The notes under the pieces were generated by a model that was not told the origin of the DNA, did no database searches, and was given only the letters and a program-made list of their open reading frames with translations. Shown piece after piece: positions 19,233 through 29,457 of a DNA stretch of 64,000 nucleotides; the stretch's first letter is position 1; each line of letters opens with the position of its first letter. This stretch comes from Paralithodes platypus (Eukaryota; Arthropoda; Malacostraca; Decapoda; Lithodidae): the NCBI GenBank assembly GCA_032716605.1, contig JAVRFV010002366.1, positions 1 to 64,000 of the forward strand, written 5' to 3'. Both the position numbers and the translations under genes were made by a program.

Positions 19233-20154
19233 CTTTTTCCAGAGGATCTACTGTAAGAAACTGTAAGAAACTGTATCATTCAACCTGCCTTTCGCCGCGG
19301 TTTGCACACTCGGTCACGACCGTTACGTTAGCTTCTAATTTGACGGCTTTTGGGTTGAGGCTGCCCCCCCCCCTCTCCCCCCCCCCCCCCCCAGCCCAGG
19401 ACATATTGTCATCATCATATATACTGTATTGCCAGCTGGGGTCAAATAATGGTAATTCTATAGATTTGGGCCTTCCGTTGAGCGTGAACGCGGCCTAGTG
19501 TCGATACTCGTGGACATATACAAAGCCTTACCTAGTAATACTTACCTAAAGGTAGCCCCAGCGAATTTGACAATAATTTGGACCCCTTAACTTCTTATAA
19601 CTCAAAATGAATGAAAGCAATCGGGCTGACGTTTCTATCATTTAAGAATTGGGAAGTGTCCACTAGGAAATAGGTGTGGATATTTAAAGCCAGATTGGTC
19701 TAGGCCCTATTGAGTTACAAAGAGATCAGGGATCAAAATTGTTGACGCTACCTATAGTAACAGTTAGTGGGGGGAATAAGAAGACTTCTTGTCTTGTCTG
19801 CCCACCTCCAAGTTGTGCTAGCCTTTGTGTTTCATGTGCTTACGTGTTTGTCATACCTCGACTTGAATGTGGCCACTGCCGCGGCGCCACCACTATTGGT
19901 ACCGTCACTACATTATTCGCTAGTGAATTCCAGGCACTCCTCCGACAACAATATTCGCACTAACCTAAGGCTACCTAACATGGAAGCTGTTGCCCCAACA
20001 CCCCCGCTGCTCTTAATAATTATGCAGATAACGTCAGCTTACTAAGAAGTACTGTACTGTACTGTGGGAGAGTGAAAACTGAAAAACACCTCCGAGATCA
20101 CATACATTCAGTACATACATAAAATTTTAAGACTGAGTGCTCCACACATACGTG
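19233..20154. other. No recognised gene; intron-like sequence
   Basis: Contains a C-rich tract near 19370 and AT-rich unique sequence. Short open stretches near 19740-20045 show no recognisable domain or splice support. Confidence 0.5.
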
Positions 20155-20400
20155 CAGTTTCAGTCTCCTGTCCCAATGCTGGCATGCCAGGCAACCCTGT
20201 TAAGGGCTGCTTCACTTGTCAAGTTTTTGGATTTGAAATCGGCACGTATAGTCCGATCCCAGGTCTTCCTCGGTCCACCCCTTGGTGCAGCTCCCTTCAC
20301 AATCACAGACCTGCATCTTTTCACTCAATTTTGTTCATCCATTCTCTCCCATGTCCATACCATCCCAGTCTACTTGCACATGCGTCGTAACGGGGGGTTG
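20155..20400 (-). pseudogene. LINE C-terminal fragment (RTE-like), antisense
   Basis: The minus strand reads with frameshifts through GMDMGEN, GAAPRGGPRKTWDRT and NRVAWHASIGTGD, the typical end of an RTE-like ORF. Strongly degraded. Confidence 0.6.
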
Positions 20401-20404
20401 CAAG

Positions 20405-21165
20405 GTTAAACTTGTCCGCGAGATTGTCAATACCCTCACAAAATATATTATCAGTCATATGCCTCTCTTATTGCAGTGTATGCTCCTACCGAGATGAGTG
20501 ACTTAGAAGAGAAAGAACTGTTCTACACCAAACTTGACTCATTGTTGAACAGTGCCACCCTCGGAACACCATCATTGTCCTTGGAGATTTCAATGCAGTT
20601 ACGGGCACAGATAGGGCTGGCTATGAGATATGTGTCGGTCCCCATGGCTCTGGCACCAGGAATGTCAACAGCTCTCTCTTCTTGACCTTCGCAAGGTCCA
20701 GGAAGTTCAGGATTGCGGGATCCTGGTTCCACACTGCTGGACCTGGTATTCCAATGCTGGTGGTGTGGCCAAGGAGATTGATGATGTACATTGTACTTGT
20801 AAGCACTCGTTGGAATCCTTCAGAACTGCAGAGTCTTTAGAAGTGCCGAGTTCTTTGCTACCGACCACAGACTTGTTATTGCTACACTAAAGCTATGACT
20901 CAAAACTAGAAAAATCTCAAAATGCTATCCCCCCGGGTTTCATCTTGAGGCTCAAGGATGAGGATTGTGCAAGGCAGTATGCAGTAGCAGTCTCAAATCG
21001 ACTTGACGTGCTGCTTGACTCGCTGGAGGACCCTGTAGAACTGTGGGAAAACTATAAGTGGGGAACCCTGTCAGCAGCTGCTGAATGCATTGGAGTTAAA
21101 CCAAGGTCAATGAGGGGTTTCCTATCAGGGGAATCGAAACACTGGGCATAATACAAAAAAGTCGT
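20405..21165 (+). pseudogene. LINE endonuclease domain fragment (RTE/CFDP2-like)
   Basis: Translation over several frames gives LGDFNAVTGTDRAGYEICVG (apurinic-type endonuclease GDFNA motif), then CRVLCYRPQTCYC and its in-frame equivalent ATDHRLVIAT (the catalytic SDH-like region). It ends RLKDEDCARQYAVAVSNRLD. The endonuclease nicks target DNA for LINE integration. Many stops show it is dead. Confidence 0.72.
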
Positions 21166-21254
21166 GCTGCCAGATTGAATGGAGATCTGGGGCGCCACAG
21201 GGCTCTGTCCTGTAGAGCCAGAACTTTACTGAGGGGAGACAAGGAGAGTTCTTT

Positions 21255-22130
21255 TTAAGTTTCTAAGTGAGTGAGGGAGACAAAAGACAGAACTGCCTGT
21301 AGCGAGTACCTCCCCCAGAGTTGAAAGAATGACAGGGCCAAAATTAAGGGATGTTCGAGCCAAAATGCCTGGACACACGGAGTTTGAAGCAATTTAAGTA
21401 ATAGGAAGAGGGAAATACTGATTCTGGGAGAGTTCCAGAGCTCAGCTTTTGAATAGAAGAAAGATTGAGAATAACATTTCACTCTTGGGTTGAAGAGTTG
21501 CACAGAGTAGGGGTGGGATTGTGTTGCAAGACAGGTGCTACGTGCTCTACGAAGAGGGGGTGGCATAGCTTACACTGAGAGAGCTCTGAGGAACACTGAT
21601 TATGGTAACAGCAGTAGAATAGTGAGAGATGCAACATTGCGGCGAAGAGAGAGACTACAAAGAGTTGGTGAGTGTATGTGAGTTAATGAGACGGAAGGCT
21701 TTCTTTTCTACTTTGTCTAGAAGTGCTGTGTGAGAGGATCCTCCCCACACGTGTGAACAATACTCAATACATGGACGTACTGTGCCTCTGTACAGCGAAA
21801 GAAGCTGCGCATGAGTAAAGACCCCCCGGAGGCAGTTGAGCACACCCAGCTTCTGGGAAGCTGTTTTAGCTAGTGGTAATATGATCTTTCCAAGAGAGAT
21901 CTGAAGAAAAAGAGACACTAAGAAAATTAAGAGAAGATAGAGGGTTAATTTGTATGTTGTTGAAAAGTAGGTCATAAGTTTTCTGGAAGGGGACGAGTAG
22001 ACAGATGGAGGAATTGAGTTTTGGAAGCATTGAAAGTAACAAGGTTTTAACAAAACATAAAAACACAAATAAATTTAAATTTCTATGAAAACATTCCACA
22101 CTGATATTTGGTATTGATAAATACGCTCAA
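21255..22130 (-). pseudogene. Jockey-like LINE, reverse transcriptase C-terminus and 3' end
   Basis: The minus strand encodes LGVLNCLRGVFTHAQLLSLY, RGTVRPCIEYCSHVWGG and LDKVEKKAFRLINS, a hallmark of Jockey-like RTs. Then, in another frame, VKCYSQSFFYSKAELWNS. The 3' end (GGGGGAGGTACTCGCTACAG on the minus strand) matches the tandem tails at 14732-15180. Several stops and frameshifts are present. Confidence 0.8.
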
Positions 22131-22148
22131 TGTAATGAAAAATTACTG

Positions 22149-22551
22149 GTGATGGGCTGGTCTATCAGAGTGAGAACTGAGCAATCTCTGCCATACCCAT
22201 AGCTTACTCTGACTGTTCCTTTTACTTTTATATTTTCTAGATCTCAAGTGACGACGTCTCTTCCGTGGATTGACCTCCCAGTCTACCTAGATTGGAAGCC
22301 AAAGCGTCACATTTTTTCCTTTGCCCCTCAACTTTCTCTTCATAATTGCTGAGGGGCACAGGGCCCTGGGTGGGGCTTTGGTTTCCCGGGCATTTCCGCA
22401 CCTCCTCAGCTCCCCGCCATGGAGTGGCTTCGGTCACCCAGGCTTTATTGTGGTCGGCAGGGAGGGTTCTGTGGGGGCGCTCGGTTATGGCCTTGGCCTT
22501 GCTCGGGGACTTGGGGCTGTTCAGCCAGGCAGCTTGGGGAACAACAACAAC
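22149..22551 (+). mobile_element. (CAA)n-tailed retroposon, copy 1
   Basis: About 400 bp running from GATGGGCTGGTCTATCAGAG to TTGGGGAA(CAA)n. An inverted copy lies at 23966-24366. The last 60 bases match the 3' end of the LINE at 13641-13880. No coding frame is conserved, which suggests a SINE or LINE 3' UTR fragment. Confidence 0.75.
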
Positions 22552-22696
22552 TGTACAGTAATGGAAAAAGGACATTAAACCATTGTATGTATGTATGTAT
22601 GTATGCATAAAACATCAATAACTTTCTCCTTGTCATATGCTGTTTATATTTATTCTGTCAACTTTTAGTTAGTTTGTATGGCAGGCTAAATCTTAC

Positions 22697-22867
22697 CTCA
22701 ACAACATAGATTTCTACTCAGGGGTACGGAACAAGGTAGATGTTGCGTTAAGAGCAGCAAGATCCCTGGCTCGGCAGTAACTCAGGATGCACGAGACATC
22801 TTCCGGCAGCTGGTGTAACCGTATCTTCCTCATGGTTACAAACTTCCCCAGCCAACTACCGGTACAT
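22697..22867 (-). CDS. Candidate exon (A) with F-box-like motif and a premature stop
   Basis: Acceptor TTATTTTCAG and donor GTTGAG|GTAAGA bound a 171-base exon. The frame reads MRKIRLHQLPEDVSCILSYC, then RARDLAALNATSTLFRTPE, an F-box-like pattern (LPxDV..IL.Y....DL..L). An in-frame TAG at the following codon lies where F-box domains usually have Trp, and the frame then continues KSMLL to the donor. Entry and exit phases (2 and 2) match exon B. F-box proteins bridge substrates to SCF ubiquitin ligases; this assignment is tentative. The stop implies a pseudogene, an allele, or an assembly error. Confidence 0.5.
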
Positions 22868-22893
22868 CTGAAAATAACATATAAAATAGGAAA

Positions 22894-23383
22894 TTAACTC
22901 TTTCAGTGCAGGCTGTAATATAAAATATACGGTCATCACTGCGGCACTTGTCATATGACAATTGCCAAATTTCTGCCTTGAACAAGGGCTGGGAGGCAGA
23001 CGAGCGAGTTTAAGCAGCGCGGGGACCGTCCCATCCACCGCCCGTCGTGTCTGGGCCATCACTATTGGCAGTGGGAGACATCTCCAACTCCCTTACAGAC
23101 TTGGGAATAGCAGAAACCGCTCAAACTCGCTATTTTTTACCGATTTAGCGTCACCTGTGCAATACCGTTGCACTGCAACGAGTGGTCGTACAGACATGAT
23201 TCAGGTGTCATTGGAATGGTCTATTCCTCTGATTTCAAGGATATATCATTGAAATACGTTCTAGCTATTGTTTATACATGAAAATGTGAAGGGAATGATG
23301 GTTACTTTTAGTCCAAAACCCCCGTATGGTACAGTGCAGACCAAGCAATTGTCATATGACAAATGCTGCAACAAAAGTGTTAA
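22894..23383. mobile_element. TTAA-flanked MITE of about 480 bp
   Basis: TTAA at 22894-22897 and 23380-23383 flank a sequence whose ends are CTCTTTCAGTGCAGG and (read inward) CACTTTTGTTGCAGC, followed on both sides by a TTGTCATATGACAATT palindrome. No ORF of known family is present. It ends 26 bp from the splice acceptor of candidate exon A. Confidence 0.55.
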
Positions 23384-23519
23384 AACATACAACTGAAACT
23401 GTAGGCTACTTTGAGTAGATTCAAATACACAACAGTTGAGATATACACTGTATTCTCTCTCCAGACTCCCAAGATGCCGCTTAGTATTTATATAGGGAAA
23501 ACTTATACCAGTATTTTAA

Positions 23520-23920
23520 TTGTATCAAGGGTGATGTATGGGGCTGAGACATGGGCTCTGATGGCAAAGGAAAGAAGAAAGCTGGATGTGATGGAGATGA
23601 GCTGCTTCAGGAGTATGTGTCGAGTGACTTGAGTCAGATTGAGGAATGAAGAGATACGTAGGAGAGTGGGGCAGCAGGAATATTTGTTGGCCAGATTGGA
23701 CAGAAGGGTGCTGTGCTGGTATGGACATGTTGAGCGAATGGAAAATGAAAGGCTTACAAAGAGAATATGTGAGTCAGAAGCAAGGGGAGGTAGAGGGGTA
23801 GGAAGACCTCCATTAAGATGGAGAAAATGTGTAGTACAAGCGTTAGAAAATAGAGGAATTTCTATAGATCAGGCAAGAGAAGTGATAATAAATAGGAATG
23901 AATGGAGAATGCTATAGAAT
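23520..23920 (+). pseudogene. RTE-like LINE C-terminus, same family as 62706-64000
   Basis: Reads VMYGAETWALMAKERRKLDV, RNEEIRRRVGQQEYLLARLD, CWYGHVERMENERLTKRIC and GRPPLRWRKCVVQALENRG, ending at TAG 23915-23917. It is about 85-90% identical at protein level to the open copy at the right window edge and supplies the C-terminus missing there. One TGA near 23630 interrupts the frame. Confidence 0.82.
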
Positions 23921-23965
23921 AGAGGAGTGAAAACGTGGTCGTTTGGGAGAGGGGGTCAGGCGCCA

Positions 23966-24366
23966 GTTGTTGTTGTTGTTGTTCCCCAAGCTGCCTGGCC
24001 GAACAGCCCCAAGGCCCCGAGCAAGGTCAAGGCCATAACCGAGCGCCCCCACAGAACCCTCCCTGCCGACCACAATAAAGCCTGGGTGACCGAAGCCACT
24101 CCATGGTGGGGAGCTGAGGAGGGTGCGGAAACGCCCGGGAAACCAAAGACCCAGCCAGGGCCCTGTGCCCCTCAGCAATTATGAAGAGAAAGTTGAGGAG
24201 CAAAGGAAAAATGTGACGCTTTGGCTTGGTAGATTGGGAGGTCAATCCACGGAAGAGACGCCGTCACTTGAGATCTAGAAAATATATAAGTAAAAGGAAC
24301 AGTCAGAGTAAGCTATGGGTATGGCAGAGATCGCTCAGTTCTCACTCTGATAGACCAGCCCATCAC
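23966..24366 (-). mobile_element. (CAA)n-tailed retroposon, copy 2 (inverted)
   Basis: Reverse complement of 22149-22551 at high identity, starting on the plus strand with (GTT)n and ending GATAGACCAGCCCATCAC. Confidence 0.75.
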
Positions 24367-24651
24367 CACATGACTAGAACCCAATCCTCTCAGCATCAGC
24401 TAGGAAAGGCCCTAGAAAGCCGCCTTTGGCGGGGGGATAGCTACCCTATTTCAACCCCTTTCGGGGTTGGGCACCCGCCCAAGTAATTGTTAGGGGTCAC
24501 TTGAAGCATGCTATGCTTACAGGTACCTACCCGATAGCACTATCGTTAGTGAGTGCTATATATATTTTGTTGTACTATTGTTGATATCTTGTCAAATTGC
24601 AAATTTAACTTTATAAAATTTGATATAAATTGTAGTTTCTTTATTCATACA

Positions 24652-24761
24652 GAATTTAGTCAAATTTACCAGGACGTCCCGGATTCCCATTTTGACTCAT
24701 TCCTTGAACGTCATATGATGACAGTGCATTGTAAAATGTGCGATCAATTTGCTTGGGAACC
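24652..24761 (+). CDS. Possible plus-strand terminal exon interrupted by a hAT insertion
   Basis: A strong acceptor (TTCTTTATTCATACAG) opens a frame reading FSQIYQDVPDSHFDSFLERH, then MMTVHCKMCDQFAWEP. At TGGGAACC (24754-24761) a hAT array begins. When the array and one target copy are removed, the frame continues one residue to a TGA at 28138-28140. With the insertion, the reading frame adds six residues from the hAT end and stops at 24784-24786. The minus strand is also open here, so strand is uncertain. Product unknown. Confidence 0.35.
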
Positions 24762-25130
24762 CAGGGTGTCAATCCACAAAATATGAATTGTGTTATCATT
24801 AGGCCTATGGTTTATTATTTTGTTATCATTAGGCCTATAGCGCGACGGAGCGAGCTCTAGGGGGCAGGGTGTCAATCCACAAAATGTGAATTGTGTTATC
24901 ATTATGGTTTATTATTTTGTTATCATTATAGCGCGACGGAGCGCCGAGCGCCGAAGGCGCGAGCTCTAGGTGGGTCCGGGGGCATGCCCCCCCGGAAAAT
25001 TTTGAGAATTTAGGTGTCTAAAACAGCATTTCCTGCAATCTAAAAGCAATCAAGATGGAAAATAGGGAGACCAAAATTGTGTCAATTTACCTTTTTTTTT
25101 TTTTTTTTTTAATTAGGCCATAGGCTACTG

Positions 25131-25165
<35 letters not shown>

Positions 25166-25340
25166 CGCAACGGAGCGGCGAGCGCCAAAGAGGTCAGGAG
25201 GTCAGGGGGCATGCCCCCCAGGATTTTTTTTGAGAATTGAGGTGTCTAAAACAGCATTTCCTGCAATCTAAAAGCAATCAAGATGGAAAATATGGAGACC
25301 AAAATTGTGACAATTTAGGCCTACTTTTTTTTTTTTTTTA

Positions 25341-27296
25341 ATTAGGCTTGGCCTAGGCAGCACTAGGCTAAGCCTATTCCAAAACTTAAGAGTAGGCTTA
25401 GGCTAGGACCTAGGTTAGCCTAAGCTGACCGTTTTGGTGGGGTCAGTACTCAAGGTATTAGTGAGATGGGTCTATAATTGGACCTTGTAATTGGGGTTGG
25501 TTGTGACAGGGATCTGCCTTGTATGGGCCGATCGGCTTTTTGCAGACTCCCATTTTCTTATGTTCTTAGGCCTTGGCTATGTAGCCTAGTCTTTAAAAGA
25601 AAAAAATACAGGTAACAGGAATGTTAGGTTAAATAGACCTGGCTTGGCATAGGCTATAGCCTAGGTTAGGCTAGCCTAGACTAACATCCAAAGGTACCGG
25701 TAGGTTACGAAACAAAATTTACGATAAAAATATATTAGACTATACCTATAGCCTAGGCTAGCCTAGGCCTATTCCCACAAGTAGGCTAGGCATCGTCATA
25801 TCTGTAATCTAACCTCCAAGGCTAGGCCTAAATAACACTTACCTGGCTAGCCACTAGCCTAGGCTTAATTTCTTCCACTGTCCACCTACACAATCAGGGT
25901 GCCAAAACAGAAAATATCAAGTTCTGGATCATTTTTCTAAGCTTACAAGGATCAACTTGGTGCGGGGGGCACAGCCCCCCGCTACATAACAGGGGGTCCG
26001 CCGGCCGCCGGAGAAATTTTGGGTTTAATGTTATTTTAATACCACGAATTTTGTTGATATATTTGAAGATAAATATTGAATCTATATGCTCTAAAGATCA
26101 TAAGAAAATTTGTTTTAACCCTCGGCAAAACCTAATAAAAAAGTATGGTACTAAAATATATTTTTCGTAACAAGGTTGTCAATACGGTACTTTCAGTCAT
26201 CGATAGCTCTAAAGATCATATGAAAATGTGTTATACCCTCGGAAAAACCTAATATAAAAGTATGGTACTAAAATTTAATTTTCGTAACAAGGTTGTCAAT
26301 ACGGTACTTTCCCGTTATCAATGTACAATCAAGCTGAAGATTGCAGAGTAAACCCCATAGACTTCATCGACTTTTCTTTCACCTTCGTATAATCGACAGC
26401 CAATTTTTTTTTTTGGGGGGATTAGTACTCAACCAGCGGGGGTGTGGGGGCGGCAGCCCACATTCATAATACAGTACTAGGTTATGTTAGGAAAGGTTGT
26501 TAGGTTAGGCTAATGTCTTTTCAAATCACTATCGAGGGGCTGTCTCAACATCATCGATAGGCCTAATGGGGAAAATAGGTTTTCCCGAGATTTCTAATTA
26601 ATTACAAACACTATATATTGATGCAAATGACCAATTTTGTTTATAAAAAACACTCGGAAAATTTGTGGTATTAAAATAAAAAAATTCCAAATTTTGAGAT
26701 GTGAAGGTAAATATACGCACAATACATGCTCAAAATTTATTAAAAGGAATGAATAATATTGTAAGTAAACGGGATGTTATGTATGTTTACTGGTGTTTAA
26801 TCAGGATACTAGGGGAGCTGGCTGCCTGTACTTCAGTCTCAAAGAGATTCACTTCAGGTCCACTAATATAGGCATTGAAAACAGATTTTTAAATTATTCT
26901 TAGCAGTCCCTGTTTTAGTTTTGTAACTTTTGTCCAATAAAGATTTCATGTACTGTATATTTGTTGTTGCATTCCAAGAACTATTACATACCGGTACTTA
27001 ATTTATATCCTTTCATATGATACATGAGTTACTAGGCCTATAGAGTACTGGTTAAAATACATACCGGTATCAGTACCAAGTTTCAAGAATAAACTTTGAT
27101 TAGAACATTTGTTTGTCTATTATTTTCCCTGGGCCGAGTAAAACATACCTGGGTAGGCTATTCCCATCTCGGGTTAGGCTAAGTCCTAACCTAACCTAAC
27201 CTAACCTAACCCTAATATAATATAATATACCGGTATAATAAGTTATGTCATAACTTAACATTACCTGGGAAAGAGAGGGCAGGGACCCTGGATGAC
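25341..27296. other. Interior of the hAT composite, no ORF recognised
   Basis: AT-rich DNA with many TAGGCCTA-type words. A retroposon-tail motif (GTATGGGCC ... TTCTTATGTTCTTA) lies at 25527-25567, and C/G-rich patches at 25964-26025 and 26440. A tandem duplication lies at 26088-26322. Confidence 0.5.
26088..26322. repeat. 118-bp tandem duplication
   Basis: GCTCTAAAGATCATA begins both units (26088 and 26206); both contain AAAGTATGGTACTAAAAT and AACAAGGTTGTCAATACGG. Two copies, a few percent diverged. Confidence 0.85.
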
Positions 27297-27304
27297 CCAT
27301 AGCG

Positions 27305-27622
27305 CAGGGTGTCAAACGACGCTGTTTTTTTGAGTGATAACGCAAATGAACTTTTTGTATAATGATAACAGAAACTCCCCCCAACTGTTTTTTTTTTAAA
27401 GAAAAAAAAAAGGTAAATTGACACAATTTTGGTCTCCATATTTTCCATCTTGATTGCAGGAAATGCTGTTTTAGACATCTGAATTCTCAAAAAAAATCCG
27501 GGGGGGACATGCCCCCGGACCCCCCTAGAGCTCGTGCCTTCGCCGCTCCGTCGCGCTATAATGATAACAAAATAATAAACCATAATGATAACACAATTCA
27601 TATTTTGTGGATTGACACCCTG
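27305..27622 (-). mobile_element. hAT MITE, complete copy (318 bp, TSD CCATAGCG)
   Basis: Terminal inverted repeats CAGGGTGTCAA at both ends; the 8-bp duplication CCATAGCG is at 27297-27304 and 27623-27630. Reversed relative to the copy at 27772. It encodes nothing recognisable. Confidence 0.9.
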
Positions 27623-27771
27623 CCATAGCGCATTTTAAGACTTGTTATTTCTCAGTAAATACTGGTTTCCGACATTCAATTAAACATCCTACAAGTTCTA
27701 ACCAGTCCCCTGAACAGTTTTTAATAGGTTACTTGAGGATATTTTAACGGGACCATAGGTAAACGGGAACC

Positions 27772-28127
27772 CAGGGTGTCAATCCACAAAATATGAATTG
27801 TGTTATCATTAGGCCTATGGTTTATTATTTTGTTATCATTAGGCCTATAGCGCGACGGAGCGAGCTCTAGGGGGGGGGTTCGGGGGCATGCCCCCCCCCG
27901 TGATTTTTTTGAGAATTTAGGTGTCTAAAACAGTATTTCCTGCAATCTAAAAGCAATCAAGATGGAAAATATGGAAACCAAAATTAGGCCTAGGCTATGT
28001 CAATTTACCTTTTTTGTTTCTTAAAAAAACAAAAACAATTGGGGGAGTTTCTGTTATCATTAGGCTAGCCTATACAAAAAGTTAATTTGCGTTATCACTC
28101 AAAAAAACAGCGTCGTTTGACACCCTG
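27772..28127 (+). mobile_element. hAT MITE, complete copy (356 bp)
   Basis: Same termini as 27305-27622. The left flank is CGGGAACC (27764-27771) and the right flank TGGGAACC, seven of eight bases matching. The first 104 bp are identical to 24762-24865. Confidence 0.85.
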
Positions 28128-28207
28128 TGGGAACCAGATTGACTTGCTCATGTAGTTGTGTACACCTTATGTGGTGGATTGTGTTCTTTTATTTCAAAAT
28201 TTAATTT

Positions 28208-28209
<2 letters not shown>

Positions 28210-28244
<35 letters not shown>
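28210..28244. repeat. (AAT)n microsatellite
   Basis: About eleven trinucleotides followed by AGTTCTTAAAA, the same junction seen beside the SINE at 40678; probably a retroposon tail. Confidence 0.85.
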
Positions 28245-28765
28245 GTTCTTAAAACGGACAATATAAAGATGATGAAATTAAATTCATACATCGATTTTAT
28301 CGTGGCCTACAGGTTCCTTATACCATGTATTTCATTCCTATGTGTCTAAATGCGCGTAAAAAATTATTACTGATCCTGAAAAAAACAAAATATCCCCTAT
28401 ATCGCCTACCTCGCAAGAGGCGGGTGGCTTTGTTTACATCCGCCGCGAAGAAGAAGAAGCGTTGGGGAAAATTTGTTTTTTGCCCCCTACTGTTTAAATA
28501 TGACGATTTCAATAAATCTTGGGGGGGGGGGGGGGGGCTTGCCCCACCCCCCCCTCTACATATTTTGTATCCAACGGCAAACGGTTATGGCCAAATAGTT
28601 ATTTTTCGCGAGTGATGGGACGTGTTTTTAGATTGTTGTTTAATGGGTAAATATGAATTTACGCCTATTTTCACACATCAAAACACCCTTACACAACTCT
28701 AAACTAGATAAAAACAATCGAAATGATTTTTTAGCAATTTAATTACATCATCTTTAAATTGACCC

Positions 28766-28975
28766 TTAAAACTAGCGCATGCTAAGCCAGCTAAAGATAG
28801 CCCAATAAGGCCGATTAGGCGTATTTCCATTGGGGTCCTGTACTACTACCCCCTCCCCTTGCTCATGAGGGACGGTAACGACTCAGTGCTTGTGAAAAAT
28901 ATTTAATGCGCCGAGCGTGGGCGCGATCCTGTGACCTGGGTGGAAGTCCAAGACGCTAGTCACTACACCAGCGTT
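28766..28975 (-). mobile_element. tRNA-derived SINE, family B (copy 1)
   Basis: On the minus strand the head shows TGTAGTGACTAGCG (A box) and a degraded B box; the body contains CGGCCTTATTGGGC. Copy 2 at 40678-40905 has a better B box, GGGTTCGCGCC. About 210-228 bp long, with a (TTA)n tail on the minus strand in copy 2. Confidence 0.82.
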
Positions 28976-29076
28976 ATTTTCACATAGCGATTTTGATTAG
29001 TTCATTTGCATTTATCTTGTGTCGTCCCAGTTTTGGTTTGTTTATTTTGCAAGTTTTACATTAGCCTATAATTTCC
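28969..29076. repeat. Dispersed repeat, family 3 (copy 2)
   Basis: Matches 14408-14508. It adjoins the head of the SINE ending at 28975. Confidence 0.75.
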
Positions 29077-29457
29077 TAAAAGAACTTGCATTTTGTCTTT
29101 AGAATCCTATGTTGGATCATGGTTCATGTTCATTGCTTCCATATAGTAATTATATCAAAACAACAAACTTAAGAAAAAAGACAAGATGAAAGTCCTTTGA
29201 GGACAAACTAAAAACAAATCAATAGCCTAAGCCTAGAGTGACATTGTTGGCATTTTTACATCAACATTCTTAGAAGACACTATGCTAATATTCTTGCAAC
29301 TTGTTACCTAGCCTATTGCAAGTTCGATAGCCTAGGCCTACCGTATATATTATTCCCACAATATAAGGATTGCTTATAGGCCATTGTACATAGGTACTTT
29401 GAGGAACCCGCCAAAAGGATGTTTTTGAGCAGCATGGTGTGCAGGGTTCAAGATAGC

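Larger units (their letters stand above)
24762..28127. mobile_element. Composite hAT-type array with perfect 8-bp flanking duplication
   Basis: The left boundary is CAGGGTGTCAATCCAC at 24762 and the right boundary is GTCGTTTGACACCCTG ending at 28127. These are the two ends of one hAT MITE family. TGGGAACC flanks both (24754-24761 and 28128-28135), the 8-bp duplication expected of hAT. Inside are a 104-bp left-end fragment (24762), a second left end (24867), a truncated second half (25160-25330), a complete inverted MITE (27305-27622) and a complete direct one (27772-28127). No hAT transposase was found. Confidence 0.7.

Noticed and set aside
24652..24761. Minus-strand reading of the possible exon (VPKQIDRTFYNALSSYDVQG)
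   Set aside because: The frame is open, but its donor phase does not fit candidate exon A and no acceptor with a pyrimidine tract was found; the plus strand has the better splice site. Not fully excluded.
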